Below are positions 10,922 through 22,585 of a DNA stretch of 64,000 nucleotides, piece after piece. Under the pieces are notes generated by a model. It made no database searches. It was not told where the DNA came from and saw nothing but the letters and a program-made list of their open reading frames with translations. This stretch comes from Coriolopsis trogii (Eukaryota; Basidiomycota; Agaricomycetes; Polyporales; Polyporaceae). Numbering within the stretch: the first letter of the stretch is position 1; each line of letters starts with the position of its first letter. The stretch spans positions 3,038,001 to 3,102,000 of the forward strand of contig JAHYIO010000001.1 of NCBI GenBank assembly GCA_020543525.1, read 5' to 3'. The position numbers and the translations under genes were made by a program.

Positions 10922-11306
10922 GCAGGATAACCTTGCTAGAGCGCTCCTGACCTAGATAAGGATGGATATGACAGCAATGAGTGTTGCTGCGAGGCACTGC
11001 GCATGCGTGCGAGTCGAAGATGTTCAATCCAGCTTTGGCGCGCAGGGTGGGTGGTTTTAGCGACCATAGAAGGACATTTCCTCACCTTATTCGGTGAATT
11101 CCGTTGGCATAATAGGGCCGCTGGGCACACCTGGATTACGTAGGTATTGTACTGAATAAATCGCCAGATTGAGAGGCGCGCATCAGTCGGGCTTGCGCCC
11201 TCCCTCAACGCGCAGGGGCAAATGGCAGCGTGAAGTCCGAAGAGTGACAGTCGGGGGCTCTCAGGTAGTCACGGAGTGATAGGTCACCCATGACATGCAA
11301 GAAAGT

Positions 11307-11518
11307 GTGATGTTACCGTCACTTTGCAGAGTGACTTTTGCCCCCTTCTGAGTGTAACGCCGTGATATGACGTATGTGACGTACACGTGAAGCGTGATGT
11401 TACCGTCACTTTGCAGAGTGACTTTTCTGCTCCTTTTTCTCTGTGTAACGCCATGATATGACTGATGTGACCCGCACGCGAGCGTGATGTTACCGTCACT
11501 TTGCAGCGTGATTTCTCC
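11307..11518. repeat. Three-copy minisatellite with internal dyads, upstream of paralogue A
   Basis: Three copies of an approximately 87-90 bp unit start at 11307, 11394 and 11484; the third is partial. The shared core is GTGATGTTACCGTCACTTTG. In copies 1 and 2 it runs into GTCACT-TTGCAG-AGTGAC, a perfect 6-bp inverted repeat with a 6-bp loop. Copy 3 has this dyad degraded. The units also carry TGACGT (CRE-like, twice in the first inter-core segment) and 'GTGTAACGCC(G/A)TGATATGAC'. The array lies between the start of paralogue A (10921) and the end of paralogue B (11674), so it sits in A's promoter. The minus-strand open frame across it is only the repeat read through. The rest of this spacer (10922-11306, 11519-11673) shows no coding signal. 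Confidence 0.85.
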
Positions 11519-11673
11519 CCCCTAAACCTCGGCTTACTTCGTAATCCAGGAACCAGAACATCCTCCATAATATGCGTAGACTACTTACCACGAGTCCACG
11601 ACTGTAGTTTACGTTGTGATTTGTTTGAGAACAGGACTATCGACATGGCACACTGTCACGAGCCTTGATCTCA

Positions 11674-13301
11674 TTACCGCTCGCCCCACTTATATGTATG
11701 TAATGCTTCGTCTAGCCCATGATCAAACCCGACACGCACCAGTCCGAAACCCTGGGTAGGCATCGCTTCTCCCGCAAGCATAGTCTCAACAAATTTAGTA
11801 ACAACAGGTGGGACTTGATCTCGCAAGAAAACCACTCCGTTTCGCGCATGCTGTGCCGCCTGTGGCCGGGAACGCCCAAGGATCCAATGTCAGTGCCTCT
11901 AGGTCAACGTACGCTGGCGACAATAGACTTACCTGATGGTCAATCTCCTCTACTTCGCTTATACGTAGAGAAAAAGAGCGAACACATTGATATGTGCCAT
12001 AATAGTACCACATCCTGTCCTTGCGGCATACCAAGTCAAGCATGGTCTGTGAATCCACTTTGGTGTGTAGGTACGCTGCCGTGTCGTTCCTCTTCCATGA
12101 ATCTCTTCCGGAGCCAGTCGTATGATAGACAAATTCAGGGAACAGTGCAATGGCTCGGCGCCTTGAGGTACTCCACAAAGCCTCTTCTGAGTGCAAGACG
12201 AGCAATCGCACAGCTGGACTGACCGTAATACTGTATGTCAGAGCTCGGGCAGTCTCGGAATAGCAGGAGACCAACGACCCACAAGTTAGCACAAATGCTC
12301 TTAAGACATCGGGGTCAGTGTGTCAAGAGGCAGCTGACTTGAAGTGGTTTCTCACCTTGGGGAGCTTGGAGAACGGCCGTGAGGAGAGGAATGGGCTCAT
12401 GGACTCTACTTGCGGAAAATTGGGATCGCCTGCCTCCTCCATGGCAGATAAGAATGTTGAAGCTGGTTTCTCGTTGAGTTCGAGACTCGCCTGAATACTT
12501 AGGTCAGTGAAAGACATTCACCTGCCAAGGGGCAAGACACCCACGGCTTTCAAGTCTAAAGAATCAGATTCTGTATTGATGGACTCTACTTCCGCCCGCA
12601 CATGATCTGCCAGAAATTGTAGTTTGGACAATCTCTGTGATTTATAAAATATGCAGACAGCAAAAGGGGCGTGAGCGACCCACAGTACGTGGGGTAACTG
12701 GAATGCGTACCTCTGCGAGTTCCCCATTCTTGACCTTAACATTTTTGTACTTCTCCTGATACCGCTGTATCTTGGCTTCAAATTCATGCAGGTTCTGATC
12801 CTAAGTTCAGGTTGATGTTCAATTCAGTGGGAAGGCCTTGAGCCCGGCGACATTGTTGGACATGCCTGCATCTTCTCTAGGGTGACCAGCTCTGCAGTCA
12901 ACTCATCGACCAAGGCTTCGGTATTTTCGCTCTCCTGACAGTTATAAACGATATAATCTCTAGTCAATCCGAAGTCCCATACTTGCGATATGATCATTTT
13001 GCTGTCCTGGTTATCTAGCGCTGCATTGACACGTAATCTCGCGCTCGCCAGCTCTTCCCGCAGTTGTTCGTTCTCCTCCTTGATCGCTGAGCTGTCAACA
13101 AGTAGGCCTTCAGATTGCCTCTGTGAGCACCGAACAGGACGAGGATCCATTCGTTAGTAGTACGGACTGGACGGCTATAGCGTGATCCGGTCTCACTATG
13201 TCCCGAAGTTCCTCCAACTCCTGACGAGCCCTCTGCAGTTTCTCATATAGTAGATCAGCCATTTCTTGAGCAAGTGCAGGGTCATTGATCACAGAGTCCA
13301 T
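11674..13301 (-). CDS. Coiled-coil protein with C-terminal orphan domain, paralogue B (DUF6697-like)
   Basis: Begins at the ATG at 13301 (MDSVINDPALAQEMADLLYEK), which aligns with the first residues of paralogue A. Coiled-coil exons follow (LQRARQELEELRDIV, SSAIKEENEQLREELASARL, KIQRYQEKYKNVKVKNGELA). The same globular end comes next: DRMWYYYGTYQCVRSFSLRI, then after an intron VVFLRDQVPPVVTKFVETML and GFGLVRVGFDHGLDEAL, stopping at TAA 11676-11674. The last exon is easy to miss because the previous frame runs on past the donor. Same strand and order as A, so this is a tandem duplication, now well diverged. Function is unknown. The long coiled coil suggests oligomerisation. Confidence 0.65.
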
Positions 13302-13503
13302 CGTGGTTAGAGGATGAGATGCTTAGCCCTATTAGGCGAGCTCGAATTCAACCCGCGCTTAATTGTCCGATCACCAATCGCTTCACTCGCTACATATGAC
13401 GATCATGCCTAGGAAACGCCATATTCATATGGCTGTATGGTTGCAACAGGCATATAACTAAGTGATACATAGCATGGTTCATGTAGTAATGTCCGTAAAG
13501 TGA

Positions 13504-16500
13504 CTACCAATGACGTCTGAGTTGACGTTTGATTGCCTCGTATGCGGCTTTGGTTTCCGTGCGACTTGGTTCCAACTCCGCTAGGTATTGCTCAACTGCC
13601 TGGTCTATCCGGAAGACAGGGAACTCGCTGCGCGCCGCCGCGGACTGTGGGCGCTTCGCCTCCTCGATCCAATCGGTAAGTAGTACCGCGATATCGGAAG
13701 AGATCGCTTGCACGTTCGCTTGCTCGTTGAACGGCGGAACCTACAGGTGCGTAACATTGAGAGGACATCGAGTACTCGGACAAGACTAGAGTACTCACCT
13801 GTGATTCGTACATCTCATGTAGGATGTCCCAAACTTCGGGGTAGGGGACTCCACATTGAGTCAGGATGCGGGGCGCCCATCCGTAGGGAATCTCGCCCTT
13901 GTGAGCAAGCGCGAAACGAACGAGGAGGGAGGCGACATGTTCTATCGCGAATCCGTCAGAAAGAACATATTTCATCGCTGATTGCAAACTCACGAAGTGG
14001 GAATGCGCTCTCTGAGGGATAGAAACGTTGACCGAGAGGCATGACCTTAGCGATGAGACGATCGGCAGCAACCTTCGCATCAACGCCTTCGACAGCTGAG
14101 CAGATCCAAGTTAGAAGATATAAACACGGGTTACAAAGTGATGTCGTTACCTTCCTCGAATATCCTGTTCCATATGGGACGCACAAGACCCTCGTCGCGA
14201 TGTTCCGACACATGGAAGATAAGGAGCTTGATAAGCGGCAAGTCCAACGGGTCTGCATATAATTGATACAGCTGTCCGAATCCAGAACGTTAGTCTCACC
14301 GACTGCTGTGGCAATGGTACATATACGACACGTACCTCGGTGATGTTGTACAGACGGAATGACAGCGCCTTGAACATCTGCTCCACTTCTGGTTCGTGTT
14401 GACGGGGCAAGAGCGTGTTGTAAAGCTCCAACTGCACCTGCGCGACGTCCAGCTTCTCTTCGAGATCACTGAGGAATGCAATCGCCGTCTCGTGCTTGCC
14501 ACCAACTGACACGGGATGTGACTTTGCGTTGCCAACGGCGAGAGTCAAGTACTCCAAACGGGTGTCCAGTGACAATTCGAACCTGTAGTCTGTTAGCAGA
14601 GAACCTCTCTACCGTGAGGCCTTTACGTACTCGGTGGATTCTGCAAGGACCGACAGAACCTCAGCAGCGCGGAGTGGCTGTCCGTCCTTGACGTAGAATT
14701 GCCACAGCAGTTGGAACTTCTCAACAGTGACGGGTTCCCGTCGTAGGTGTGCCTCGAGATACGCGGGTCGCATCTTGGTGGTAGGTGAGTACGTAGGAAA
14801 CAGGAAGCGATCCATAGACGCACCTCAAGTAACTCGTCGGCCATCCCGCGACTTATCAGCCACTCGTAAAGGATGGAGTGGAACATCTCGTCTTCGCAGG
14901 CAAAGGCTAGTTCATATGCATGACCCCGAACCGTGTCTGGATCATCAACCTGGCCGGCACTCTGCTTGCCAGGGATGCAACGCTCCTCGAACACGAGCAG
15001 AGAGTCGAGGACGAGCTCATAGCAGTGTCTCCGACGTTCCCAGAATTGTGCTCGGGTATCGTTCGCGGGACAGCCGGCTATCCAATACTCCTGACCTTGC
15101 AGGTCGGTGTCGAAGACCTGCGCACAATACAATGGCAGTTCGACAGCCCCTGTACATTCGTCATAAGTGATCCATCCCGTGTGAATAGTACGCGTCAGCT
15201 ATACCTTTCGCATAGCTGAGCTGCTGATAATCGCCGCAGATTTCTCGCAACTTGTCAAACTCGAGGTTGCGAGCACCCTTCATGAACAATCTATACGGGC
15301 CTCAGGTTTACAGTTGTAAGGCGTGGCGCTCTACCACGCACCTGAGCGATTCTCCGAGCCAAGTCTGCCGTTCCACGGGATTGCGAGTTTCCACCGCCTT
15401 CCGGACATTCTCTCGTGCCTGATAGTTGAAGTGATACGAGTTCGCTTCATCGCTTCAAGACGTGTAGTTCTCTGCGAGCGTACCTTGTACAGCATGACAT
15501 CGTCCGTGCTGCAGAAGGATCCACATCTTTGCTGAAGGACTTCACTGATAGTGTCAACCTACAGTTTTGGTGAGTTAGGGCTGAAGCGACACGCAGCAGG
15601 TGGCTTACACTGATCTGCTGTCCGATCTGCTGGTTGATGATGACGTTGACCAGCGAGCGAGAAGCGGTGACACCCTTATCGGCGGTGATTAGGTCCTCAA
15701 AGGTGAGGGAGCTAACGAGCTTTTGGATGTCCGGCTCGCATCTGGATATTGTTGATCAGTTTGTGTCATAATTATAGTAGTCCGCAACTTACTGGGCAAT
15801 CAGCTCGCCTAGTTGGTGGTCGCTGAGAAGCAACACGAACGAGATTGCCTCAATCGTTCGCCCGAGGAGACTGAGCAACTGGGTAACAGAACTCTGCTCT
15901 GCCTACAATTATGGGTGAGCTATCGAGTATTTAGTGATTTATGGACTGAAGACCGACCTTCCAGGCTTCCTGCTCGTTCGCAGAGGCAGAGCGTGCCCCG
16001 GTGTGTTCGCCGGGTGAAGAATGGAAGAGATAAGGGTTGGTATCCAGCAACTCCTTCAAAGCGAATAGGTTCTTCTGCGCGATGACAAGCACATCGTCGG
16101 GCACGTTCAGATCCTGTAAGCCGTTGGCTCTACGAACGACATGTGAGTACGATAGTCCCACATTGTAGGAAAATTCCACCCACCCGGCTTTCGTCATAGG
16201 CACCTTCCAGAATGGTCGCACTAGCCTGGCGAAGTATAACGCCAGCCCCTCACGTCTGCCGCTGAATGTGGCCGTGCCTGAACCCTCACCTACAACCATA
16301 CGTCGTTTGGTGAGTTGATCCAAGAACATGATATGATAGCTTACTGGTGCCATACGTGACACGTTCGGCCCACGTAGGCCGTTCACCGAAGTCATAGAAC
16401 GCTTGCCTTGCTAAATTCGCGATGTCACTATTGACATGGCTCATAGAGCCTACCGGAGACTGTTCCATTGGATCGAGGAACGTGTTCCCGCTAGCGATAG

Positions 16501-18632
16501 CCAACAGCATCGCGCACGTCTGATCACGACCATAGCTGCGCACCTTTATGTTCAGTGCATACTCATCGGTATAGCATCAACATCGCTCATACCTGTCACG
16601 GAGGTCGATCAACGACTGAGGATTTCCTTCGACCTGGAACTCCTCAAGAACTTCTTTGAGTGCGTCGATAGCCCTTCTTTTCACTATCCAGTGGAGTCCC
16701 CCGTTGTTGAGGATGATGTACTGCCGTGCAGGTTCAGAGAGTTGCGTCGCAAGCTCGTTCGTGACGAGCGGAGCGGGTGTGTTCACGGGTGCCGAGGTAA
16801 CCAGAGAGTATTTCGACCGTGGGACCGGAGCGATACCCCAAGTGAGCCCAGGTATTGAGATCAGGGTTGCACGTTCTGTCAATGGGGGCCGTGAGGGTCC
16901 AGAGGGCGCGCCATAGGAAGGGTTCGCGTATTGTACAGTGGACTGCTGGGCTTGCGGTGCATGCAGTTGACCCAGAGACCCGATTTGGGTGAGATCAGGA
17001 GCCATACACAAAACATAGTCAGTGTCAGCTACATCTGCGCCTTGCGAAGCAATCGTGACTCCAAGATCATAGCAGGAATTGCTGAGACCAGAGAGAATGT
17101 AGGGACGAGGTGGCGCTGCCTGTGCTTGACCCATGCCATAGCCAACTCCAGCCTCGCGGTATTGCCGACCTTGCTCGTCAGGGTGGATCAAGTTAGGTGG
17201 GGGCAGTCGCACGTGGACGAGTGAGAGCGGGCGAGTTCCAGAAGTAGGTGCAGAATTCCAGCCGTACGACATACTGTACGACGAAGGCGAGAAGTACAGG
17301 CGAACACCGTTGGCCGTCACGGCAACGAGTTGCACGCCCGCCCTCGATTCACTGGGATGGACGACATGAAGCGCAATAGTGGTGAAGTTCTGGGGGGTCA
17401 GGGCGGGGGATCCGGGGACTTTGTCCTGAGCGGCTTTGTACAGGTTCGAGATCGTCTGGAGGAGTTGTACATGCTTGTCACCATTAGTCTTCCAGATGGA
17501 AATCGTGTTGTTGGCTGTCAAGCTATAGAAGCAGTTCCTTGCCGGGTCTGAGACTAGCATAATAATCCGGTCTGTGAAAAACACAAGTTGAGTGCACAGC
17601 GGGGCAATATTGACACAAATCAAAACTAACCATCTGCACTTGACGAGCCAAGACGTGGGAGCAAACTCTGCATGCCACCGACAGAGTGGTTGATGAGCTG
17701 CACCCTCTTGCCAAACCATCCCTCTTTCTCCTGGTAATGTAACTCATAGAGATTCCCGTCTTGAGAGCCGCACATGAATATACGACCGTCGGGGGTGCCA
17801 ATTACGCCCATCATTTCGACGTCGCAAGGGATAGACATGTCCGTGGCATAGAGCTTGATGTCCAGACGAGTCTGATTGTTTGGGCCAGGTGCTGGATGAG
17901 TGGACACACCCAAGAGAAGGACTGATACAGGGGTGCAAATGACCAGCAAGGAGGTAATCTCGTCAATGAATACGCCGCTTTTGGGTTTCACAATGGCGAC
18001 GTGGGTTATGACGTCCGGCTGATCGACAAAAGAGCTCAGCTCTTGGCTAATTCCAAGTGAGCATAGCCGTTCTCCAATAGCAAGCGCGAACTCAACGCAC
18101 CCGTCAATATAGTCCCACAGGAAAAGATTGTGGTCTATTGCGATCCATACGCGGTCGATTTCGGGAAGCAATCCCATGTGCGTGGCGAGATTGGTAGCTA
18201 GGAACTACTGTTACTCCACGTCCATTATCTCTCGCGGAGAAGACTCACAGTTGTAGTATTGCCATAAGCTCTCCGGTATCCCAATATGTCTCCTCTTCTG
18301 AAACGGTGCTCGATAGTCGTCTGGGAACACGGTATACGAGGCAGAGGATGGCATCCCCGCTAAGAAGGAAGTCAGCATATGGTGACGCGTACATGTACCA
18401 AGTTGCACATACAAATCATGTCACCGAGGTCCGGTACGGCTTGGGAGTCCTTGACCAGCTGCTCTTGCAGGACGCGACTCGCCGCTTGTAGAGCCGGTAG
18501 GTCGAGGACGGGCGCAGGTTTCGACGCGACCTGCGTTTGTTTGAACTTGCTGCCATTGACAGAGGCAAGCAGGGGGCCCGCCGCAGATGTCGACGCGAAA
18601 CCCTGGGGGGCAGCGAGGGACGACCGGAAAGC
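13504..18632 (-). CDS. NUP170: Nucleoporin of the Nup155/Nup170 family
   Basis: A large gene of many exons, of the size expected for this roughly 1300-1400-residue scaffold nucleoporin of the inner ring of the nuclear pore. The start is at 18632 ([15 protein letters not shown]). The N-terminal beta-propeller is obvious: [11 protein letters not shown], then [43 protein letters not shown] and the very typical [14 protein letters not shown]. The middle includes FAVSYGTS-type helices ([19 protein letters not shown]). The alpha-solenoid runs to the end at [20 protein letters not shown]. It spans the pore membrane side together with Nup53, Nup192 and Nic96 homologues in other fungi. It diverges from the CDK11-like kinase across 171 bp. 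The internal exon count was not fixed base by base. Confidence 0.88.
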
Positions 18633-18803
18633 CATTGGAGGAGACGGGAGGTAGTGGCGGAAGGAGGAAGGACTCGAACAAGAGCTGTACCGATCACGCG
18701 TCATACGCGCGCGCGACTTTTTGTCTCCCTCGCGCGACCCGCGCCTGTCCCCGCCCAAGCCTTGTCTTCTCCTGCCACCTGCCCATCTTCAATTGTTCAC
18801 AAC
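18633..18803. promoter_or_regulatory. Divergent promoter NUP/CDK11-like
   Basis: 171 bp separate the two start codons. It contains one ACGCGT (18696-18701) followed by an alternating CG/CA run (CATACGCGCGCGCG). No clear TATA box was seen. Confidence 0.45.
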
Positions 18804-20300
18804 ATGGCTGATTTTGCTGGTCCTTCCACCCCTTCTCGCAAGCGATCAAGATGGGATATCGACGAGGACAATACGCCCCCAGTCGACAAGCCAGTTCAGA
18901 AACGACGCACAAAGCCCAAACCACAAGGAGACCGCATCTCCCACACACCCGAACGTGTTTCTACGCCTTCATTACGGTCGCTCAGCGTGGTCTCCCAGTC
19001 GCGACCTTCGCATAGTCTCTATGTCCCTCCCAGGACAGCGCATCCACCCTTACAGCCGTCTCGGTCGGTCTACTGCTACGAGCGGCTGAATTCGATCGAG
19101 GAGGGGTCATATGGGGTAGTCTTCAGGGCGCGAGACAAGGAGACAGGCGACATTGTTGCGTTAAAGAAGCTCAAGCTTGAGGAGGAGAAGCATGGATTCC
19201 CTATCACCGCGTTACGGGAGATCAATGCACTGATGTCATGCAAGCACGAAAACGTAGTGGGCATACGAGAGGTCGTCGTCGGAGACACCCTGACACAGTG
19301 AGTCCATCGCCATAGGCTCTTACCCGACACGCCACGTAACCGCCTGTAGGGTCTTCATTGTCATGGATTTCATTGAGCACGACCTCAAGACATTGCTCAG
19401 CGTCATGCCTTCGCCATTCCTGCAGTCAGAAGTCAAGACTCTCATGCTACAATTGCTGTCTGCTGTGGCTTATTGTCATGAACGCTGGATCCTTCACCGG
19501 GATCTCAAGACAAGTAACCTCCTTATGAATAATCGCGGTACCATCAAAGTGGCGGACTTTGGACTCGCCAGACGCTACGGCGACCCGGTGGGCGTAGGAG
19601 GGCTTACTCAACTCGTGGTTACCCTATGGTATCGGTATGTACGGTGTTGTCTGTATACCATGACGTCCACACTTTCAATCTATCCCTTGCCACATCCAGT
19701 GCCCCAGAAATCCTTCTGGGCGCGACCACGTACTCCACAGCGGTCGACATGTGGTCGGTAGGCTGCATCTTCGCAGAGCTGCTCCTGAACGAGCCGCTCT
19801 TCCAGGCGAAGGGTGAAATAGAGATGATATCTATGATCTTCAAACTGCTTGGGCCGCCTACAAGTCAGACATGGCCCGACTACCGTAACATGCCGCTATC
19901 CAAGACCATCACCCTGCCCGCCCCTCATCCACCGCAACTAAGACAGAAGTTCCCATATATCACCGCGGCCGGGCTGGATCTGCTCTCCCGCATGCTCGCA
20001 TATGATCCTGAGGCCAGAATATCAGCCGAGGAAGCTCTCAAACACCCTTACTTCAGGTACCTTTGACACATCTCACACTCTTGTGGTTATCATACTGACG
20101 AGACACAGTGAGTCCCCGTTGCCAAAGCATCCTGATCTCTTCGGTTCTTTCCCATCTGCCGCAGCAGGCGAAAAGTGAGTCCTCTCATTGCTACTCCCAC
20201 AACTAGCTCATTCACTCCGTTACATAGGCGCAGGAAACCAGATAGTCCGTCAGCCCCAGCACGGGCGGCCGACTACAAGCTTCTCACCGAATTTGACTGA
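18804..20300 (+). CDS. CDK11: CDK11/PITSLRE-type cyclin-dependent kinase
   Basis: Five exons (18804-19297, 19350-19634, 19700-20056, 20109-20174, 20228-20300) give 1275 nt, 424 residues. Residues 1-90 are a basic, Ser/Pro-rich extension with an NLS-like SRKRSRWD. The kinase domain follows: [18 protein letters not shown] (P-loop), [12 protein letters not shown] (ATP Lys), and [12 protein letters not shown] near residue 133, a PITSLRE variant that marks the CDK10/CDK11 group. [10 protein letters not shown] is the catalytic loop, [10 protein letters not shown] the metal-binding DFG, and [15 protein letters not shown] the T-loop with its Thr. All catalytic residues are present. CDK11 kinases pair with L-type cyclins and act on transcription and splicing. 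The close paralogue CDK10 is the alternative. The gene converges on RAP1 with 92 bp between stops. Confidence 0.88.
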
Positions 20301-20392
20301 ACTTCGGTTGGGACCGCACGACACGTTATAGGTTGTCTGTTGGTAGATGTGTGCGACTAGTAATACAACATCGCGCGTGGGCTGCATACGCC

Positions 20393-22336
20393 TTAAGCTC
20401 GCTGCACGACGGCAGGGACGGTCACCGCTTGAGGATCATCGTCCTCGTCCTTGAGCGCGTTTAATACATCCCGCATCTTCTTGAACCTGTTCCTGGTCCG
20501 TACAGGATCCCCACACTTATCGTAATACTCTTGCACCTCTTCGATAGTGAACCTACACTCCGCCGCGATGTCGCGGACCGCCTGATCAATAGGATGCAAC
20601 GGCGTTGCTGGATCTCCTTGAGGACTGGTTGCGTAGCATGAGTGGAGGTTGGCTGCAATAGTAGTGCAACAAACTCGCCTTGGCCGCAACCTCTTGTTGG
20701 GGCCCTCCTCTTCGTCAGCTTTCCGCTTTGCCCATGAGGGAACAGGTTCATTCCCTTCTCGAATCTGCCATTCCTCGTCGTCCTCCATCTCCTCTTCACG
20801 GGCATTCTGTCGCGCAGTCGCAGCGTCCATGTGTCCTGTCGCAGGCGTGGGCACAGACATATGCTGAAACACAGGCGGAGGAGCCCCAGGATACAAGACA
20901 GCATTGAACGCATCGCTCGTGCCGGGGACGGGTGTCATAATTCCAGTCAGAGCGGGAATAGGGACGGGCATAGGGACAGAGTATGTTTCCATCGAATGCA
21001 TGTTTGACGATCCCGCGACGGGCTCAAGCTCTCCGTTCGCATTGCGCTTCTTCCTGACACGCTTTGGCTTTTCTTCTGGCTTGCGCACATACCCATACTG
21101 TCCTTTCTCCCCGTGGGCAGGCTTCTTCTGGTCGACTATCTCAGCGATCTTCAAGTCTAGCCGTGTTGCGTTCTTCTTGTACCGTTCGCGCCAGGACTGC
21201 CAGGTATGGCGGGTAACCCAGGCATACTCTGGATCGTTGGCCTGCAGTCGCCAGTGAGATCCGTCAGTGTGACTTCGACCATTGAACTGACCATCTCGCA
21301 GAGTTGCTGATACAACCTGTTCCCAGTCCTGCCGCCCGTCTCCTTGTACGGAATCTTGGCAGCAATCCAGTTGCAGAGGTGCTCCTCGTCCTGCTCCGTG
21401 AACTGAGTGCGCCTGTAGATCGGCTTTAGCTTGTGCGACAACGACAAACCGCCCTGAGAATACCTACTCTTCTCCGGGCCGGCGTCCACCGGGATTCTTG
21501 TAGACGACTGGAGTGTAGATTACTTGGCCTTTCTCGATGCACCTCTTCACCCATAGGTACGATTCGACGTACTTGTCGGGCTCGCCCTGATAGGTCTTCA
21601 CCAGATGCTGAAATATCTCCGTGTTGGGGTCCGCAAGAATGACGCGGGCAGACTGAGCGCTAGCCGTGGGATCACCCCCAGAATGCTGCCACGAACGGTG
21701 AGCATGCGCCCTTCCGAAGCAACTCCTGCAGCAACGCTCGCACCCCCGCAAGGCCCTATCACGCCACCGGACCCCCGAGCCCATCCAACGCAAGCGACTA
21801 CTGAATGACTGCAGAGACACAGACTCACCATAATGCGGGTAGCGAGAGCGGCGCGGACGTTCACGTTTGCTATGCTTGAGTCGATGTGCATGCGAATGGG
21901 CTGGCCTTCATGTATGAAGATCTGTTTGAGGAGCATCCCGGAGATCTTACACGCCTCCACATACGTCCACGGTACGAAATATCTGTCTGGACGTTCCGGG
22001 GTCGACCAGCACAACCGCAGACGTTCCTCCTCCGCCGTCCCGGGCTGGACGAGAACAAATCCTGCTCGAGGAACCTTGGGCTCAACACGCCCACCTAGCG
22101 CCTGCACGTCCGAGCATTGTACTATCAGACCAATGGCGATCGGAGAGGATACAATTGACAGCCAAAGGGGATACGCACGGCTATGGTTTCGCAGACTTCT
22201 GCCTGGGTCTCCTGCGGTATGTCTTTTTGGATGAAGAACTTGATCGCCATGCCATTAGCATCTTGGAAGATCGGCTGGGCCGTTTGCACACGTCAGCCTC
22301 GTTGTGGCTCAAAGGCACCAGGAGAACAAGTACCAT
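20393..22336 (-). CDS. RAP1: Rap1-type telomere protein (BRCT-like modules, Myb, RCT)
   Basis: Read from 22336. The proposed first exon is just the ATG, followed by a GTACTT..CCCAG intron, giving MPIFQDANGMAIKFFI. Domains in order: a BRCT-like module (ETIAALGGRVEPKVPRAGFV ... DRYFVPWTYVEACKISGML); a second BRCT-like module (QPIRMHIDSS ... HSGGDPTASAQSARVILAD ... VESYLWVKRCIEKG); a Rap1 Myb domain (RRTQFTEQDEEHLCNWIAAK ... RTGNRLYQQLCEM ... TRHTWQSWRERYKK); a basic, Pro-rich linker with an NLS (WAKRKADEEEGPNKRLRPR); and a C-terminal RCT-like helix pair (IEEVQEYYDKCGDPVRTRNR) ending in VVQRA. The Myb plus RCT arrangement is that of the shelterin protein Rap1 (human TERF2IP), which is recruited to telomeres by a TRF-type protein. 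The start codon is the weakest part of the model. Confidence 0.85.
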
Positions 22337-22585
22337 GTTATCGCAAAGTAGGATGTGCGAGGCTCTCTGGACGGCGGGAGGAAGGTAACCTTGTGCAGGG
22401 GTTAGAGTTTGGTTTATGTATCGTCGGGGTTAGGGTTTTTGAACCCCAGAAGCGCTCATTATCCCTACGAAGCGCCCTGACCCGGCCACAACTCTCGACT
22501 GCGATGTGAAAGCAAACTCGTAGAAAGTGATGATAGAGATACATGTGTGCAAAGCTATGCGAAAGCAGTATAGAAGCAACACACA

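Noticed and set aside
11307..11518. CRISPR-like array of repeats and spacers
   Set aside because: Only three imperfect units, the 'spacers' are themselves similar to each other, and the host is a eukaryote.
11284..11568. Minus-strand frame with a repeated peptide (CKVTVTS)
   Set aside because: It is just the minisatellite translated; repeats are not a multiple of three in all copies and there is no gene context.
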